From: Luscinia megarhynchos
Taxonomy: Eukaryota; Chordata; Aves; Passeriformes; Turdidae
Assembly: GCA_034336665.1 (NCBI GenBank)
Contig: CM067585.1
Location: 2,475,731 to 2,539,730, forward strand
DNA length: 64,000 nt
Direction of reading: 5' to 3'
The first letter of the stretch is position 1. Each line of letters begins with the position of its first letter. The position numbers and the translations under genes are program-made. Below are positions 11,931 to 23,706 of this stretch, piece after piece. The notes beneath the pieces were generated by a model. It was given only the letters and a program-made list of their open reading frames with translations. It made no database searches and was not told the DNA's origin.

Positions 11931-12645
11931 TGTCTTGGGTTGCAATACAGGATGTGGCCAGAAATGTGAATTCTGTCACCATCTGTTGCAGCCGGGTGGG
12001 GCAGTGACCCTGATCTCCTGGCACATATTATCTGCTAATGGGCCAGCTTTAAACCAGCTGGGCAATCATCTTTATCTTTCCCACAGCCCATCCTCCCTCC
12101 AGGAGATATCTCCTGTTCATGGCCAGTGAGTCCCAGGGCATGGCTGATAAAATTACATCATCCCACTGGGAGATGCTCCAGCCAGGGGGAGGAGACAAAC
12201 CTTTCCTACCTAGAGAAAAACTGAGATTTTGGACACCAAGGTACCTTCTTTCCACTGGATTCCAGAGGAAAACCAGACCTTTCCACATCATCCCTGGAGC
12301 TTCAGAGGAAACTGCACCTTCTACAGGGAGCACTGCTCCAGCTGAACCACATCTGCCACTGCAGGAGGATGCAGCCACCATTGAATGGCACTGCTGCCAA
12401 CACCCTGACTGACTGACGGGTGTCAGCTTGGATTCTGACTCTGCCAGTGTTTGGGATTGTTCTTTGCAATACTGCATTTCTATTTTAATTTTGCTAGTAA
12501 AGAACTGTTATTCCTAATTCCCATATCTTTGTCTGAGAGCCCCTTAATTTCAAAATTATAATAATTCAGAGGGACGGGGTTTATGTTCTCCATTTCAAAA
12601 AGAAGCTCCTGCCTTTATTGGCAGACACCTGACCTTGAAACCAGG
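11931..12645 (+). mobile_element. Solo LTR, family A, copy 3
   Basis: Sense-oriented full copy from TGTCTTGGG to AAACCAGG. The flanks acgtt (11926-11930) and acgtt (12646-12650) fit a 5-bp target duplication if the last bases of the LTR (ACA) were lost or merged with it. The palindrome CAGGAGATATCTCCTG is at 12100-12115. Open frames here (for example 12119-12412 and 12049-12477 minus) are translations of LTR sequence and not genes. Confidence 0.9.
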
Positions 12646-12650
12646 ACGTT

Positions 12651-13913
12651 GAACTGGGGAGGCTCCTGAGGGTCCCCAAACCTGAGTCAGAGCCCATCCC
12701 AACCTAGAAAAGCTCTGCAAACCTGTCCCCAAGACACCCAGCTCTGACCTCTGAACAGGTTTTCCAGGAATGGATCCCCTGAGATGGGTGGTCTCACCAT
12801 CAGAGGTAATCACAGCAGGAGTTCTTTTCTTGTGGTACTTTGTGGAAATCTCAGCTTTTCAGATAGGAAAGGTGGACAGTAACACCTTGGTGTAAAACTG
12901 GTGATACAGAATCAACAATAAATTTCTTGTCTACCAAAGTCTCCAGCAAAAAGCTCTGAAAAGGAGGCAATGTTTTCCTTAGATAACTGATAATAGTCTG
13001 GGTATAATGTGCAGCCAATTTAATACTTAACCACTTTATGCCTACAGCAGGTGTTTGTTTAAGAGAGATTTCACAGTACAGAGAGAGGTAAATAGCAGAC
13101 TTCTCCCTTTAATGGGCCTCAGGCTCATTAAACAACATTTCACTTTCTCCTGCACAAGGCTTTTATTCATTAAAGGGATTCACTCTATTTCCAAGGGTGG
13201 TTTTTCTCCTTTATTGACAATTTACCTAATGTGCTGAAGGTTGTGTACCTGAGTGGGGGACAGGCAGCCACTGTGCCTCTGATCCCAGCCTGGGGGCACT
13301 TCTACCTCCACAAGTGGCTCCTCTCACTCTAATAACACAACTTGACAAATTTCATGTTTTCTGGATTAATTTTTTTCTGAAAAACAAATTGTATCTTCAA
13401 AAGGCAACCTCAGAGCAGTCATGTCAGCAGCCCCAGAAAGACATTGAATTTGTTTTTGAGACGGACCAGCTCGAATTTCAAACTGAAAAATCTCCACCAA
13501 ATCTTTGAGTTCTGTTTCATTTTTCTCCCAACACTGATCATTTTTCTTCTCTTGCCTTCAAAATCTGTGCATGAAACTGTTTCTTCAGGATAGAACTCTG
13601 TGGAATTTCAGGTACACACAGCAGGAATTACCCAGGCAAGAAAGAGCTGTGAAATAAGGAAACCATCAAGCACTGAAGGAGGCATTAAGTGCTCTCAGAT
13701 GTGTCACCTGGGTATTTTATCTCTTAAAATGACACTTCCTCCTCAGGAATCTGCCCTTGGACAACCTGAGCCTGTCTGTGAGCCCCCATGGACATCACAT
13801 GTTCATTTGCACACACAGAACTCAGGTGTCCAGCCAAGAGGACAGAGGTGAAACTTTGTTCTGGGCAAGTGGGACTCTCTCTATTGTTTCAGCATTTTTC
13901 CTCACTGGTCTGG
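12651..13913. other. Single-copy DNA, no recognised gene
   Basis: AT-rich from about 12830 to 13600, with short frames only. No repeat family or gene recognised. Confidence 0.5.
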
Positions 13914-13996
13914 TGTGGACACTGCTGAAGGCTCATGGGGAACCTAATCTGGTTTTTCCCAGACTGTTGGCTTTTCTCAGCTCCAGCCTGGATCCA
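13914..13996 (+). mobile_element. LTR fragment, family C2
   Basis: Matches the 5' part of family C2 in sense (tgtggacactgctgaagg, then ggggaacctaatctgg and ttctcagctccagcctgg), as seen in reverse at 4930-5020 and in part at 54415-54500. It is cut off after about 80 bp and runs straight into CR1 sequence. Confidence 0.75.
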
Positions 13997-14155
13997 TGTC
14001 CTCAAGTGCCACATCCACTCATTTTTTGAGCACTTCCAAGGATGGTGATTCCACCACTGCCCTGGGCAGCCTGTGCTAGGGACAACCCCTTATGTGCAAA
14101 AAAAAAAAAAAAAATCCTAATATCTAATGCAAAAATATCTAACCCTGGTGCAAAA
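13997..14155 (-). mobile_element. CR1 LINE internal 3'-region fragment
   Basis: Antisense CR1 sequence recognised by gagcacttccaaggatgg, attccaccactgccctgg, gcagcctgtgctagg and tcctaatatctaa. Within it a 17-A run (14098-14114) replaces the usual short aaga-rich segment. Both ends are truncated. Confidence 0.75.
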
Positions 14156-15267
14156 TATTACACATTTTGCTGGTTATCAAATTTAAATTTACTGCCAAAG
14201 AATTCAGCCCATAAGACTTATTCCCCTGAAACCTGCTTCATGTCTTCTCAACTGGCTCATGATGCAATAATAGCTCCAAATAAAACACCCAAATCCCACG
14301 TGTGAGGACAGTTTGTACCCACCTGGGTTCAAAGGTGCAGCTCCTGAGCCACCACAGGGCTGTGCAAGCAGAGGTCCTGCTCAGGAGATGTGATCCTGTG
14401 AAGTCTTTGGTAAAGAATAAAAGATCAGATGCAGCAGCTCAGCCACAATCTACAACTCCATTCACTGGGATCAAGGGGTTTCTTCTGAGGACAAGAAAAG
14501 CAGTGAACTAGAAAAAGAGCTTTGAGTTAATGGCTCTATAATTTGGCAGTGGGATTTGAAAGTTCCCGATCAAAGAGAGATTATTTGTCCAGATTAAAAA
14601 AAAATATTAAAGGAAACAGATGCTCCATGTTTGCACACTTGGCAGAGCAGTGGAACAAGGCAGGAACAGCAGGATCAGCCCAAGGCTTGGTGGGGGCTGG
14701 GTCTGCCACAGCCTCCACCACCAGCAACTCAACCCAGCAGCTTAATAAAAAAGTTCAAGGAGCATTTATCCTGTGTCCTTTATGGCAGAATTTAAAATTA
14801 GTTTCGTTGTCTAAAATTTTTCACAGCTTCAGGCCTGTGGGAAGTAAACAAATACTGGAGGAGACAAATTGTGATGGCAGCATCACTGCTGGGGGGATGC
14901 TCAGCTCCTTCCCAGCAGGTGCCAGCCTTATCCAGGATCAAATCTCCTGCACTGAAGAGCTTTGCAGGCCCTTTGTGAGAGGGAAAAAAATAATAAAAGT
15001 TTGCCCCATTCTTTTTTCCTGAGGAAGAAAGGCCTGGGAAAAACCTTGTGAGAATGAATGACAATTAAGAGGATGCTGACTTAGCTCTTCCAGGTAAAGC
15101 ACTTTCTGGTTTGAACACATTTGAGCTTTCTTTTTTCTTCAAAGCAAAACAGAAAAAAAAAATTAATGATTTTTGGGAGCCAAATAAACCATTTCTTTCC
15201 ATTCACCCCTGAGACTGTCAGGTTTTTGTCAAGTAGTTGACAATTATTCCTAATCCAGAAATATTTC
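14156..15267. other. Single-copy DNA, no recognised gene
   Basis: The 159-codon plus frame at 14543-15022 has no recognisable domain and crosses AT-rich, repeat-like composition. It is probably chance. Confidence 0.45.
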
Positions 15268-15365
15268 ATAGAATCATAGAATATGTTGAGTTGGAAGTAA
15301 CCTAAAGGGATCAAGTCCCACTCCTGAAATAGCATACTGGTGTTTTTTGGCACAGATAACCCAGC
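15268..15365 (-). mobile_element. CR1 LINE 3'-end fragment
   Basis: Begins with two antisense tail units (catagaat, catagaat) followed by gttgagttggaagtaacct and aagtcccactcctg, the standard CR1 3' end. It decays after about 100 bp. Confidence 0.75.
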
Positions 15366-17176
15366 ACAAACTCTGGGCTGCTCCCTCCCTCGCTCCCTTC
15401 TGTGACTCCTAGCTGAAGGAGGCACAGCTCACACCTGGTTTGTGTCCCTGCCTGAGCCCCCAGCTGGGCTCCACCTGCCCCTCTGAGCCCCATCTCAGAG
15501 CTCCAAGCATTTGTGAATTGGGGCTTTCAGCTGCTGGGAAAGATGGAGCACACCAGACACATGCCTGCACATATCTGTGGATTCATCAGTCTGTTTAAGT
15601 TGAGAAATCATGTGAAAACTCAAGGGAATACAAGGATTTGTTTGGTTTAAGTTAAATTCTTCTTTTGCTTTATTTTTGCTGCTTTTCATGTGTATTCAGT
15701 CAAATAAAAAATTATTTTTTCGTGTTTTATACCTCAGCCAAGACAATGAATTCATAAAACTCTGATTATTTTCACCTCACCAAAGTGCTTTGATGGAGAG
15801 CTGTGGCCTCAAGGGATGCACAAGGAATCAGGGATATGCCCCTCTCCAGGCAGCTCCTGTGAAATCCCCCTATTTCACCATGTGAAAAAAGGACCTTCTC
15901 ATCACTGCCCACCCAAACCCTGGGATACACAGCTGAATTTATTGAGGAAATCCAGAGAGGCAGGAGCCTCCACTCTGGAGATGCAGAGCCAACTGTGATC
16001 CCAAATCCCCTCATCAGGAATCATGGGGTCTTCAGGGGCCAGCAGTGGCCATCACAGCTTCGGGGGTTCCAAATCAGAAATCCACTGGCAAAACCATGGA
16101 GTGGATTGTAAATTCCCCCTGTGGTTTCCCATGCCTGTCCCTGCTGCCCTCTGTGAGTAAGGAAAGCACCACGAGGCTTTGGCAGCATGGAGGAAAAGCC
16201 CAAACCCACGGAGTGGTGACACAGCCAGGGTGGGAGTGCCACCCTGGGGAGGATATTGCTTCACTTGGAAAGGCCTCGACATTGGGAGCCTCTTACTTCA
16301 GAGTTTCTTAGGAAGTCGGGCTCTGATTGTAAGAGATAAAATATTTGAAAAAAAAATCAGGAACCAGAGCTTTAAATAGACAAAGAATGTCTGAAGTGAT
16401 GAAATCACAGGGAGAAACACAAAATCATCAACTCTGACCAGTGGCCTTGCACTCTCAGTGTGAGTCAGGGGACCAAAATCACTTCATGTGTCACACTGTG
16501 CCCACAGCAGCAGCCACAGAGTGACCGTGTCTGCCCTGCTGTGAGTCACTGCTGGGGACACAGGCACAGGCTCTGCCCTGGCTGGGGACAGCTCCCTTTG
16601 TGCTGACACCAGTGGAGATGCTTGCAGGACAAGCAAGGCTGCCTCTGACCCAAAAGAGACTGGCTTGGCCAGCCAGCCTGACCTGCCACTGGCCAGAGCT
16701 CAGAGCTCTGGGCTCAGCTTTGATCACCTGGAGAAGTGTCCAGGCTTGATTTACAGCTGAGGACACGAGGACCCTCAGCTGCTCTGAGGAACAATCTGGA
16801 GTCTGAATGGATGTGATGGATGCAAAACCCATTTCCATCACAGCAGCCATCAGAACAGCCACAGCAGAGCAGAGTTTACAGCTCTGAGATATTTTAGGCT
16901 AAACAGGGCACTTCCAGTGCCTTTCATTACACCAGTGATCCCAAATCTGCCTGGTATTTAATTTGGAATGGTTGTGTTGAAGTTTTGTGAAGCAGCTTGG
17001 GCTCCTGCAAAGGGCTGCTTGGCCAGCAGCTGGGGCCACCTGTCCCCACAAGTGGCCAGGAGCTGGGGCCACCTCAGGTGTCTGCATCTTATGGGCCATG
17101 GGTTGGAGTTCTGTGCAGTTTGCTGTCCAGAAAAATCAGGTTCACAACAGGCTTCATCCTGGGGGGAGAAAAATAA
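15366..17176. other. Single-copy DNA, no recognised gene
   Basis: Alternating GC-rich (15366-15500, 16500-16800) and AT-rich (15600-15770) blocks with short overlapping frames. No feature recognised. Confidence 0.5.
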
Positions 17177-17850
17177 GAAGGAAAGGAAAGGAAAGGAAAG
17201 GAAAGGAAAGGAAAGGAAAGGAAAGGAAAGGAAAGGAAAGGAAAGGAAAGGAAAGGAAAGGAAAGGAAAGGAAAGGAAAGGAAAGGAAAGGAAAGGAAAG
17301 GAAAGGAAAGGAAAGGAAAGGAAAGGAAAGGAAAGGAAAGGAAAGGAAAGGAAAGGAAAGGAAAGGAAAGGAAAGGAAAGGAAAGGAAAGGAAAGGAAAG
17401 GAAAAGGGAAAGGAAAGGAAAGGAAAGGAAAGGAAAGAAGGAAAGGAAAGGAAAGGAAAGGAAAGGAAAGGAAAAGGAAAGGAAAGGAAAGGAAAGGAAA
17501 GGAAAAGGAAAGGAAAGGAGAAAGGAAAGGAAAGGAAAGGAAAGGAAAGGAAAGGAAAGGAAAGGAAAGGAAAGGAAAGGAAAGGAAAGGAAAGGAAAAG
17601 GAAAGGAAAGGAAAAGGAAAGGAAAGGAAAGGAAAGGAAAGGAAAGGAAAGGAAAGGAAAGGAAAGGAAAGGAAAGGAAAGGAAAGGAAAAGGAAAGGAA
17701 AAGGAAAGGAAAGGAAAGGAAAGGAAAGGAAAGGAAAGGAAAGGAAAGGAAAGGGAAAGGAAAGGAAAGGAAAGGAAAGGAAAGGAAAGGAAAGGAAAGG
17801 AAAGGAAAGGAAAGGAAAGGAAAGGAAAGGAAAGGAAAGGAAAGGAAAGG
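17177..17850. repeat. GGAAA pentanucleotide tract, about 674 bp
   Basis: About 135 tandem GGAAA units. Roughly the first 220 bp are perfect. After that there are 4- to 7-base variant units (gaaaagg, gaagg, ggagaaagg) at about 17400-17530, 17590-17620, 17690-17705 and 17750. One strand is entirely purine and the other entirely pyrimidine. The long frames reading as KERKG or FPFLS repeats (up to 305 codons) are translations of this tract and not genes. Confidence 0.98.
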
Positions 17851-18785
17851 TGAAGCCATATTTGCATACTGACAGAGAGAAATAAACTTGGCTTTTCTCT
17901 GTGCCACAGACCCTGCAGGATGCTCAAATCCCAGAATTGTTCCCTTACAGGGGATTTCTCCCAGTCCCAGCATTAGTGACCAGCCCTGTCCCTGCATTGC
18001 TCAGAAGGAAAGGTCAATCAAGTCACTAATCCCAGGGCAAACAGAGGCAAAATGTGTCTGGGGCAGGGAGTGCAGCTTACCTGTGCTTGTGAGGAGGTGT
18101 CACCTTGCCAGTGCAGGTGTGTATCAACAGTGAATACTGGAAATATTCAGTGGATTTCACTCCTTTCTCTTCCTTGTTCACAAATGCATTTGCTAAAGCA
18201 CAGGGCAAATGTTTCCCCCTGCAAAATTAACCATGCAAGGGAGGCCAAACAGAGCTTTTCCATGTGCCAGCAAAATCTTCTGAACCACAAGTCCAGGCTG
18301 CTGCCTGTTCACACCAGGATGTTCCCAGACCTGCCCTGGGGATGGTTCCCCTCTGCCCATCTGGAGGCTGCAGAGAAACAGAAGCTGAACCTCTGAGCAC
18401 TGTGCAGAAGCTGATCCATCCTGTTGGGAGATTGATCCAAGCAGAGCCATGCAGAGAAGGCAGGTTGCTCTAAGAATATCAGTTGGCACTCCTGGCCCAT
18501 GGTATCCCACAGCCCAAGGTCATTTTGGCCCAAGGAGAGGGCAGAACCCTGTGCTGTGCAGGGATGCCAGGAGGAAACTGGCAGCTGGAGAGGTGGGTGC
18601 TCAATTGCACCTTCTCCATTCATAGCATTTTTATTATGAGGGTGTGTATTGGCCAGGGAATGACCCTGCTCTGCTGCCCGTGGCAGAGGCAGCTCAGGTC
18701 AAGGCTGTGCACAGCTCTCTGTGCACCCTGAGGTGCTCTGGCTGTGGCCTGGCACAGTCACTGCCTCCCATCAGGATGGCTCCAG
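17851..18785. other. Single-copy DNA, no recognised gene
   Basis: Moderate GC with overlapping short frames on both strands. Nothing recognised. Confidence 0.5.
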
Positions 18786-19366
18786 TGGCAGAGATTTACT
18801 GGACAGTTGAGATGTTACATAGTGATTCGTGTCATTATGATCAATAGAAACAAAAATACTGAATCCAAAGTAAAGCATAGACATGAAATACAAGAAAATA
18901 ATATAAATATAATTTCATCATATTTGTTCAAATCACTTTGTTGTAAATTGTTGATTTTTTTTTGTTTTTGTTTTTATGTACTTTTATTATTTTGTCACTA
19001 TAATAATGAATTGTATCCACTTTTATGTATAAGGAAATGCAGGCTTGTTTGGACACAAGGCTTGTCCCTGCTGTTACCTGCCGGCTGGGAGCGTAACCTG
19101 AGAACAGGTTCGAGCCTTGCCCACACCTGGTGGGGGCTTGTAGCAGCTGCTGCTGGAGTGCTAGCCAATATGTGCTTGGACTTGTACCCCAGCACAGTGG
19201 GCACGTCACAGCCCACCAAGAACTGCCTGTAAAAGGGGCAGGGGCCGGGGAAGGATGGAGCACAGACTCCCCACATCCCCAGCGCTGCTTTGCCTGCTCC
19301 TTATCAAAGAGCGAATAAATTGCCTTATTGATCGACCTACCCGATTTTGGGGAGTAATTTATAACA
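18786..19366 (+). mobile_element. Solo LTR, family E, copy 1 (long form)
   Basis: The start (around agtgattcgtgtcattatg) and the end (gagtaatttataaca) align with the copy at 33751-34032. A GC-richer middle (about 19035-19305) is missing from that copy. An AATAAA lies near 19315 in gcgaataaattgcc, as expected for the R region. The 5' edge is estimated from the alignment. A GGTTCGAGCC at about 19107 resembles a tRNA T arm by chance. Confidence 0.7.
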
Positions 19367-21498
19367 ACAGGGACATGATTTGCTCTGTCCTCTGGTCATG
19401 AGGAATCCCTTTCCACTGCCTGGTGTCCTCTGTGTCCCGAGAGAGCACAGGCAGGACACAGCTGGTGACACACAGCCCAAGGTCATGGCCCCAGGGTCTG
19501 CAGGACAGGCTGGCCCTGGGGCAAAAGAGACAAGCCAGGGCAGTAAGTGAGCACGGGATGATGGAGGATTGAGGTAACACTGCTCAGGTGAGCTGGGGGT
19601 GTCAGGTCAGCACATGTCCCCAAGTGTATCAGGGGGGTCACTCTGCAGGGACTTGGGGCTGGACAAGCTCACATAAGCAGGAGCATTGGGGTCTCCATCA
19701 AAAGTGAGCTTTGGGTAAGTTTGAAATATTTCTTTAGTCAATCAGGAGTAAATTTGTCTGAATTTCAGCAATCAAATGTTGGAATGACCACAGGTTCTTT
19801 CAAAAATCCAATTTTTATGTCCTTTTGGTGGCTAAGAAGGGCTTGAAAGCCTGAAAAACTCATCACAAAATAAAGTGTGAAATAAAAGTTGTTGGATCCC
19901 TGCCTTATCAGGAACAATCTCAGCTGACTGCTGGCTTTCAGCCTGGGTACTGCTAACACTTTATGGGATAATGATAGTGTAAATTGAAAATAAAATCCAT
20001 TATGAGAATGCATTCAACAGACTACAAAATAAATGGAGATGGAACAGCCACGAGGATAAGGACAAAGATCTGGAATTGCTGAAATACATCAGAAACAAAT
20101 GTACAGGCTGAGGATGCCACAGGCCCTTCACTGGATTGAAAGGATCAGGTTGTCTCCTGCAGTCTGCCGGGATTAACACAGCTCCAAGGAATTCACTAAT
20201 TGTTTTGTTAATATCTAGAAAGATAGTGGGAGACTTTCTCAGCAAGCTGAGATAACACACAAGTGTCTGCTCCACCCCCAAGAGAAGGAGGGTGTTAAGC
20301 TGCAATCAGGAAAAACAAAGTTTAACTGATTGCTTAGAAACTTCAAAGTGAAACAGCTCCAATAACCTGAAACCAAGGGTCTGCAAGGGGGTGCTCTCAT
20401 GGGATGATGATATTTTTAATAAATCTAGGAATGCCATGAAATATTTACAAGGCTGAGAGAAAACAAATGCTGTGGCAGCCTCCACACAAGAGCAGCCTGG
20501 AGGCACGAGGTAATTAGGGAGCTATTACCCTGGAATAAACACCTCTGAAGCTCAAGGAATGGCTGTCACATTCTCAGAGGCTGTGGAGGTGGTCACATCC
20601 CGTTGTTAAAAACAGCTGCTAAAAGGGGGTTTCAAAAGAATGCAGGAAAGTCTAGGAAATCTGCCCCGTGGTGAAAAAGGTGAGGTGGTCAGCGTGTTTA
20701 ATTTATCTGTGAACGGGCTGAATGGAGGGTGAATCGAAGGTGCTGGGAAGTGACAGAAACAGAGATGTGCCTGTGAGTTGATGCTGGGAAAACTCAAAGT
20801 GGAAATAAGTTGCAATTAAGAGTACAAGTAAGGAACCTTTGCTTTGGCAGGAGCATTTGATTTTGGCATGGGATACCTTTTCCAGCAGGTAATATCTGTA
20901 TAAAAGGATTGCAAGGCTTGAAAAAGCATTTCTGATGCACTTGGCTGAAGGTAAAGAAGAGGAGGAATCCATGAGCTGATATTCAGGCAGTCACAAATAT
21001 GGTCTTACTATCTACAAAGGTCTTACAGAAATGTTCACTTCAGCAGATCTTGAGCAGATTCATTGCAATATTTGGGAAGTGAGCATCTGTAAAGATAATT
21101 CAATCTTTCTTTAAAAATTACTTCATCTCTCTAAACATTACAGAATGCAGGGAAAATAAACTGTCTGAAATTAGCTGATTACACAACACATTTCACAGAA
21201 AAAGTAAATAATTTCAACTGACAAGAAACTGGAGAAATTTCTTAAATCAGGCAGAAACTATGAAAGTAAAAATGAATCCCACTGACATTGTAATGTTTTT
21301 TGGAGCACGTTTAGTCAGTTTGGCTGTGGTGTCCATGAGTATGAGCTGGCTGCAGGGGGCTGCTGGTGGGAAGGGGCAAGGGTTGGTCCTGGCTCCAGGT
21401 TGTGTTTTATGGCCTCTTAGCACATGAAACTGCTGATTGCTCTGGGAAACATCCATAAACTCCACATTCCTTGTTGGAAATATCTTCATTTGGGGACA
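19367..21498. other. Single-copy DNA, no recognised gene
   Basis: Mostly AT-rich from 19690 to 21480, with short minus-strand frames of 60-100 codons and no domain. No gene or known repeat recognised. Confidence 0.5.
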
Positions 21499-21504
21499 AC
21501 TTTG

Positions 21505-21838
21505 TGTTGCATTTTAGGCTATAGGTGAGTGGTGAAAAGGATAATGCAACATAGTTCCTCATGCAATGGAGAAGCAGAAGAGAGATGGAGCTTTATTTAA
21601 AGAAACACTACACTTATATAGGGTAGATTATGCAGTACAGAATAGAAAAGGCTCACTGGTCCAAGAAGGCAACACCTCTTTGAAAACATGCTTTCTGCAA
21701 AACATCATGAGACACTCACACGGCTCTCACACCCTGCAGGTGCATAATCATGGTTATAATTTCTTGTCCTTGAGAAACCCAAGGCTTCAAGGCTGCTTTT
21801 TCCCTGGTTCCCAGCAGCATCCAGCGACAACTTTGTAG
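21505..21838 (-). mobile_element. Solo LTR, family C1, copy 1
   Basis: 334-bp antisense LTR. The flanks actttg (21499-21504) and actttg (21839-21844) are a perfect 6-bp target duplication. Minus-strand signals: TATATA at 21615-21620 and AATAAA at 21592-21597. The CCAAT site seen in other copies is mutated here. The central segment matches the copies at 45804 and 62491. Confidence 0.92.
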
Positions 21839-21844
21839 TTCACA

Positions 21845-23654
21845 CCTGGACCTGGGGCTTGCAGAGCAGCTCCTGGCCCTATTGCAGCCACCTGAACGGG
21901 GACACTGGGACTCCCCAGCTACAGAACAGCTTAGGCAGATGTTGTTCTTAGCTGTGATGCTGCTGATTGGCAGCTATCTCGGAAACATCTGGAACATCCC
22001 CTGTTTAAAGGAAACATAGAAAGATTCAGCCTGTTTCAGACTGAAACCAGATTTCAGCTGCCCCAAGTATTCATTTTCTTGGAAATCACACTTTCCAACC
22101 AAGTTTCAATTCCTTTTCTTAGGAGATGCCCTGAAACTTTGTCTCGTGGGGATCAGCAAACAAGATTTTCCCTGTGGCTGAATCCAACCACAGATGGACC
22201 TGGCTGTGCTGGCCCCAGGATCCCTGAGCAGGTGGAATTTAGAAATATGCCCAGGCTCCTACAAACAAGAAACAAAATATTTGCATAAAATCCACTTCCC
22301 CTCCACCTGTGTTCTTGCTTCCCTGGATGATGAAACACTGGCCTATTTCCATAATAATCAAAATGCCTGAAGAAATGGCCCAGAAGTGCTCAGGACTCCA
22401 GGACTTGTGACAGCACTGATAGGATCAGGAGTGCAGAGAAACCCTTGAGGCTCTGAGAGGAGAAGAAATTGAGCTTTTCTATGTATATTTATTTCTGGTA
22501 CTCCTAACACCTTTGTTGCATTTCTCCACCATGAGAACAAAGCTGTTAGTGGTATTAAATTTTAAAAATTTAATCTTAAAACCTTTAAAAAAAACCCCTT
22601 GAATGCTACTCATTATGTGCTCCAATGCAAGGAAAAAAAAATGCAGCAAAATCGGGGCATTTGAACTGCATGGACTCCTCTCTGATGTTATTAAAACTCC
22701 TGGCTAAAATTATTTCTAAGGTCACGTGAGAAATATATAACAAGAGAGGACGAGCTCAGGTTAAATTCATTTTTGCTGGGGGTACACTGCACAGAAACTG
22801 CAGAGTAGCTGCTGCAATCCATGATGTTTTGACCAGTTACTTTATTTTATATTGTGTAATTTGATTAGCTCTCTTATCAGATGTGCAGGCACAGTCAGAT
22901 GTGAGCCCCAGGAGTGGGTTCCAGCACTGCCCTCGCTGCCTCTGCCTGCCCTGCTGTGTTTGCCAGCAGTACATTCCTCTGCCTGGCCTGCAGCTGGCTC
23001 CCAAATGGCTTTGAAATTTTCTTTTCTTGTTTCTTGTGTCCCTTCCCCAACCCTGCAGCTGGACGCTCTCGGGTGCTACATCAGGGAAAACAGTGCCAAA
23101 TTAGCATTTTCAGAAGTGCAAAATAATGTCAGTGAGAGGATGGCTGTGTTCAAGGGAAAAAACTGAACCACAAGAGCAGCAAGACATGACAGAACACGGT
23201 TTCAATTCAGCTGTCTGCACAACATGAACTTCCACTTTCCAAGAAGCAGGAAAATTACTCAGTGTTGCCTCTCTACAAAGGCATTACGTGATGTTTCACC
23301 TCCTGAAGACCCTGTTTCCCTGCTTCTGAGCTGTCCCTGTGACAAAACTGTGAGAAATCAAGTACCAGAGGAAAGAAAGCAGCCTGGCTGTAGCTGCTGC
23401 ACAAATGTGCCTGACCAGCCTTGTAGGTGCCTACAAAATATGAATTAAATGTATTTTCTGCCATTCCTGCAGCTGGGCAGAGGAGCTGGACCAGCCCTGC
23501 AGAGCAGGGACATGCAGCAAGGCAGATGAGGGGAATTGTTCTCCCAGGGGCAGGGGACATCCAGGGAAAGGACAAGATATTCCCAAATGTCAGGGCTGAA
23601 GGATGTCTGATGCTGACTCTGCTCCTACTGCTCAGTCCTCCACCCCTGCCCATG
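21845..23654. other. Single-copy DNA, no recognised gene
   Basis: AT-rich from 22480 to 22880; short frames elsewhere. No feature recognised. Confidence 0.5.
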
Positions 23655-23706
23655 ATGGAGGGGTTGGAACCAGATGATCTTTAAGATCCATTCTGTGATT
23701 CTCTGT
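23655..23706 (+). mobile_element. CR1 LINE extreme 3' tail fragment
   Basis: gaggggttggaaccagatg, atctttaagatcc and attctgtgattctctg are the last ~50 bp of CR1. Very short and 5'-truncated. Confidence 0.65.

Noticed and set aside
12049..12477. 142-codon minus frame, and similar peptides recurring at 3842, 25599, 49797, 59629
   Set aside because: The same peptide recurs because the frames lie inside family A and B LTRs. It is noncoding LTR sequence read in a chance frame.
14543..15022. 159-codon plus frame
   Set aside because: Lys-rich start and low-complexity middle, no family resemblance, no promoter or splice evidence.
17089..17997. Frames up to 305 codons reading KERKG or FPFLS repeats
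   Set aside because: They are the translations of the GGAAA pentamer in different phases on both strands. A 5-bp unit leaves all three phases open and has no coding meaning.
19098..19118. GGTTCGAGCC resembling a tRNA T arm
   Set aside because: No acceptor stem, D arm or anticodon arm can be placed around it. It lies inside LTR family E.
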